DNA of 64,000 nt, from the NCBI GenBank assembly GCA_025084515.1, contig JAJAGP010001525.1, forward strand, positions 118,437 to 182,436, read 5' to 3'. This stretch comes from Ancistrus triradiatus. Lineage: Eukaryota > Chordata > Actinopteri > Siluriformes > Loricariidae. The first letter of the stretch is position 1. Each line of letters begins with the position of its first letter. Below the pieces are notes generated by a model that saw nothing but the letters and a program-made list of their open reading frames with translations, was not told where the DNA came from and did not search any database. A program made the position numbers and the translations under genes. Below, one piece after another: positions 61,761 through 64,000 of this stretch.

Positions 61761-62876
61761 GATAAGAGAGATCATACAAGAACAATTAGAAGAGGTATAT
61801 ACATACTTCTGACCATATAGTTTCTATAAGTAAAAGAATCTCAAATACACTTTCTGCCTTTCAGTTAGGTTGCTTGCCCCCTTAAGAATGTGTCCGTTAG
61901 TGACATCGTTGCAAAACCATGGACTCGCCAAATGTCAAGAAATTAAATGCACTGGTGTATTCTGACACTAATACTATAATATCAGAGCCTCTGAGTTTTG
62001 GTTTTGTAATGTTACCAAGCATCAAGGGAGTGGCCAGGTTCTTAATGAATACTGACTTATAATGATGACTTTAGACTCACTACTCTTTTACTTTAGGGTG
62101 GTAGAAAAGTCTGCTTGCATTACAGTTGCATTTTTCATTTTCAATGGAAAGTTGGCATCTCTTCTCTTTAGTTGGTCACGGGTGGAGTGGATATGAAATT
62201 TCTCCCTAAACTATGATTTATCATCACTCTCATAAAGAAACTGTGAAAACCAGGCCTGCTCACTGAATATATGGGAAGTGTTGGGGTTCTGGGACTGCTT
62301 ATAGATGAACACTGTGTGGTGAGAGAAACTGAACATTAAATTTTTGAAAGGATGGGAAAATACTGCTAGGCTAGATGAGCAAGAGACCACACACTTAAAA
62401 AACAGGTCTTTTTGTTATGGTTACCAGCCCACAGTTAGCCACTGAAAACGTTCTCAAATGACACTCCAAGAAATGTAGCGCCACCAACGTTAGCAGAGGC
62501 AGCTGGACACAGACAATCCCTCTGTCCAGCTTTGCCCTCCTCTGCATCAACATTATGTATGTGAGCTTTCCACGTTGAGATTGTGTTAAATATTTCATGT
62601 GTTGTACACGGCTAAATTTAGAGGATGATGTCAAGATTACTGCCAAACCCTTTCACTGTGGTACTGGAAACTGGAGCTTTGGAGAGAGTTGCGTCAGGAA
62701 TGTCATCAGGAAAAGTAGTTAAGAGCAGCAGGCATTTAGTGTCAGGGAATGTCTGGCCAAACACATACGGGACTAGGAGTTCACAATGTAAAGACATGCT
62801 GTGCTCAGACACATATTCTAAATCAAACACTCAGGAAGCTCATGAAAACATGCTTAGTCATTCAATCCTCCAACTA
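61761..62876. other. PAFAH1B1 intron, nothing recognised
   Basis: No exon or repeat recognised; same for 63814-64000. Confidence 0.35.
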
Positions 62877-63811
62877 CAGGCACTTGAAAGTTTGTGAACC
62901 CTTTAGAAATTTCTATATTTCTGCATAAATGTTGGTGGGTTTCCTCACATTATCTGCTCGCTTCAGGTCCATCCACAACATTTCAATTGGATTAAGGTCA
63001 GGACTTTGACTTGGCCATTTCAAAACATTAACTCTTTAACCATTCTTTGGTAGAACGACTTGTGTGCTTAGGGCCGTTGTCTTGCTGCATGACCCACCTT
63101 CTCTTGAGAATCAGTTCATGAACAGATGTCCTGACATTTTCCTTTAGAATTCTCTGATATGATTCAGAATTCATTGTTCCATCAATGATGGCAAGCCGTC
63201 CTGGCCCAGGTGCAGCAAAACAGGCCCAAACCATGATACTGCCACCACCATGTTTCACAGATGGAATAAGGTTATGATGCTGGTAATGCAGTGTTTTCCT
63301 TTGCAAACATAAAGCTTTTGTTTAAACCAAAAAGTTCTATTTTGGACTTTTCCGTCCACAAAACATTCTTCCAGTAGCCTTCTGGTTTGTCCTGTGATCT
63401 TTAGAAAACTTCAGATGAGCAGCAATGTTCTTTTATGAAAGCAGTGGCTTTCTCCTTGCCACCCTTCCATGCACACCATTTGTTGCTCAGTTCTTCTGAT
63501 GGTGGACTCATGAACATTAACATTAGCCAATGTGAGAGAGGCCTTCGGTTGCTTAGAAGTTACCCTGGGGTCCTTTGTGACCTCACCAACTATTGCACTC
63601 CTTGCTCTTAGAGTGATCTTTCCTGATCGACCACTCCTGGGGAGGGTAACAATGGTCTTGAATTTCTTCCATTTGTACACAATCTGTCTGTCTAACTGGG
63701 TTCCCTTTATCTACTTTTAGGACTTGTGTGAAAATCTGATGATGTTTTAGGTCATATTTATGCAGAAATATAGAAAATTCTAAAGTGTTCACAAATTTTC
63801 AAGCACCACTG
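62877..63811 (-). mobile_element. Internally deleted Tc1-like transposon
   Basis: 935 bp, same family as 52465-54043. Left end caggcacttgaaagtttgtg, right end 'aattttcaagcaccactg', TA at both edges (62875-62876, 63812-63813). Right after about 54 bp of left terminus it jumps to the transposase interior, so the C-terminus is lost. The - strand still shows KKFKTIVTLPRSGRSGKITL, TKDPRVTSKQPKASLTLANV and [20 protein letters not shown]. Broken frames, non-autonomous. Confidence 0.85.
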
Positions 63812-64000
63812 TAGCTAATCATGAATCGTTTGTGTGAGTTTTTTGATACCTGTCCGTGCAGTGCATAATTTTGACAGTAATCAGTATTAGCTGCTAATCA
63901 AACATGGCTAGTAAGCAAGATGGCTGTTAGGTCATTTAAGGCTTGTACTTCATTATCTGTGTCCAATGATCAGACAAATAAATCAATTATTTGTATGACA

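Overview
This is a eukaryotic window, almost certainly from a teleost fish. Exons are short and have GT-AG splice sites. The genes are vertebrate developmental genes, and introns and spacers are packed with fish-type DNA transposons, palindromic MITEs, tRNA-headed SINEs and an L2/Rex1-like LINE. The SINE type and the abundance of Tc1-like elements suggest an otophysan such as a catfish, but that is only an inference.

Three genes are recognisable. (1) At 1-1539 on the + strand are the last two coding exons of a septin of the SEPT4/SEPT5 type. (2) On the - strand, from 35001 down to 6770, is the complete six-exon coding region of MNT, the MAX-binding bHLH-zipper repressor. It has an N-terminal Sin3-interaction motif, a Pro/Gln-rich region, the bHLHZip and a conserved C-terminal tail. 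The septin and MNT are tail-to-tail, with candidate poly(A) signals about 33 bp apart near 2.5 kb. (3) On the - strand, from 60176 down to 50428, are nine coding exons of PAFAH1B1 (LIS1), the dynein regulator with LisH and seven WD40 repeats. Only its first coding exon (about 11 residues) lies outside the window. In human the MNT-PAFAH1B1 interval contains METTL16; here about 13 kb of repeat-rich spacer shows no sign of it.

Region by region: 0-2.5 kb septin 3' end with a MITE in its 3' UTR; 2.5-6.8 kb presumed MNT 3' UTR with two transposon remnants; 6.8-35 kb MNT exons separated by TE-rich introns, including a 17.5 kb intron; 35-35.7 kb GC-rich MNT promoter with E-boxes; 35.7-48.4 kb intergenic, holding a LINE and several MITEs; 48.5-64 kb PAFAH1B1, with a near-complete Tc1-like transposon in its last intron and a deleted copy in its first visible intron.

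The most notable anomalies are clusters of small indels confined to particular exons: the MNT terminal exon, and PAFAH1B1 exons at 54.3-54.5, 56.6 and 57.0-57.2 kb. All other coding exons, about 1.5 kb in total, are clean. I read this as locally unpolished assembly sequence, with decay of a duplicated PAFAH1B1 copy as the alternative. I found no convincing novel biological system. The unusual structure is transposon architecture (nested insertions, a foldback, a duplicated intron segment carrying a splice acceptor, hAT ends flanking an exon) plus E-boxes at the promoter of an E-box-binding repressor.
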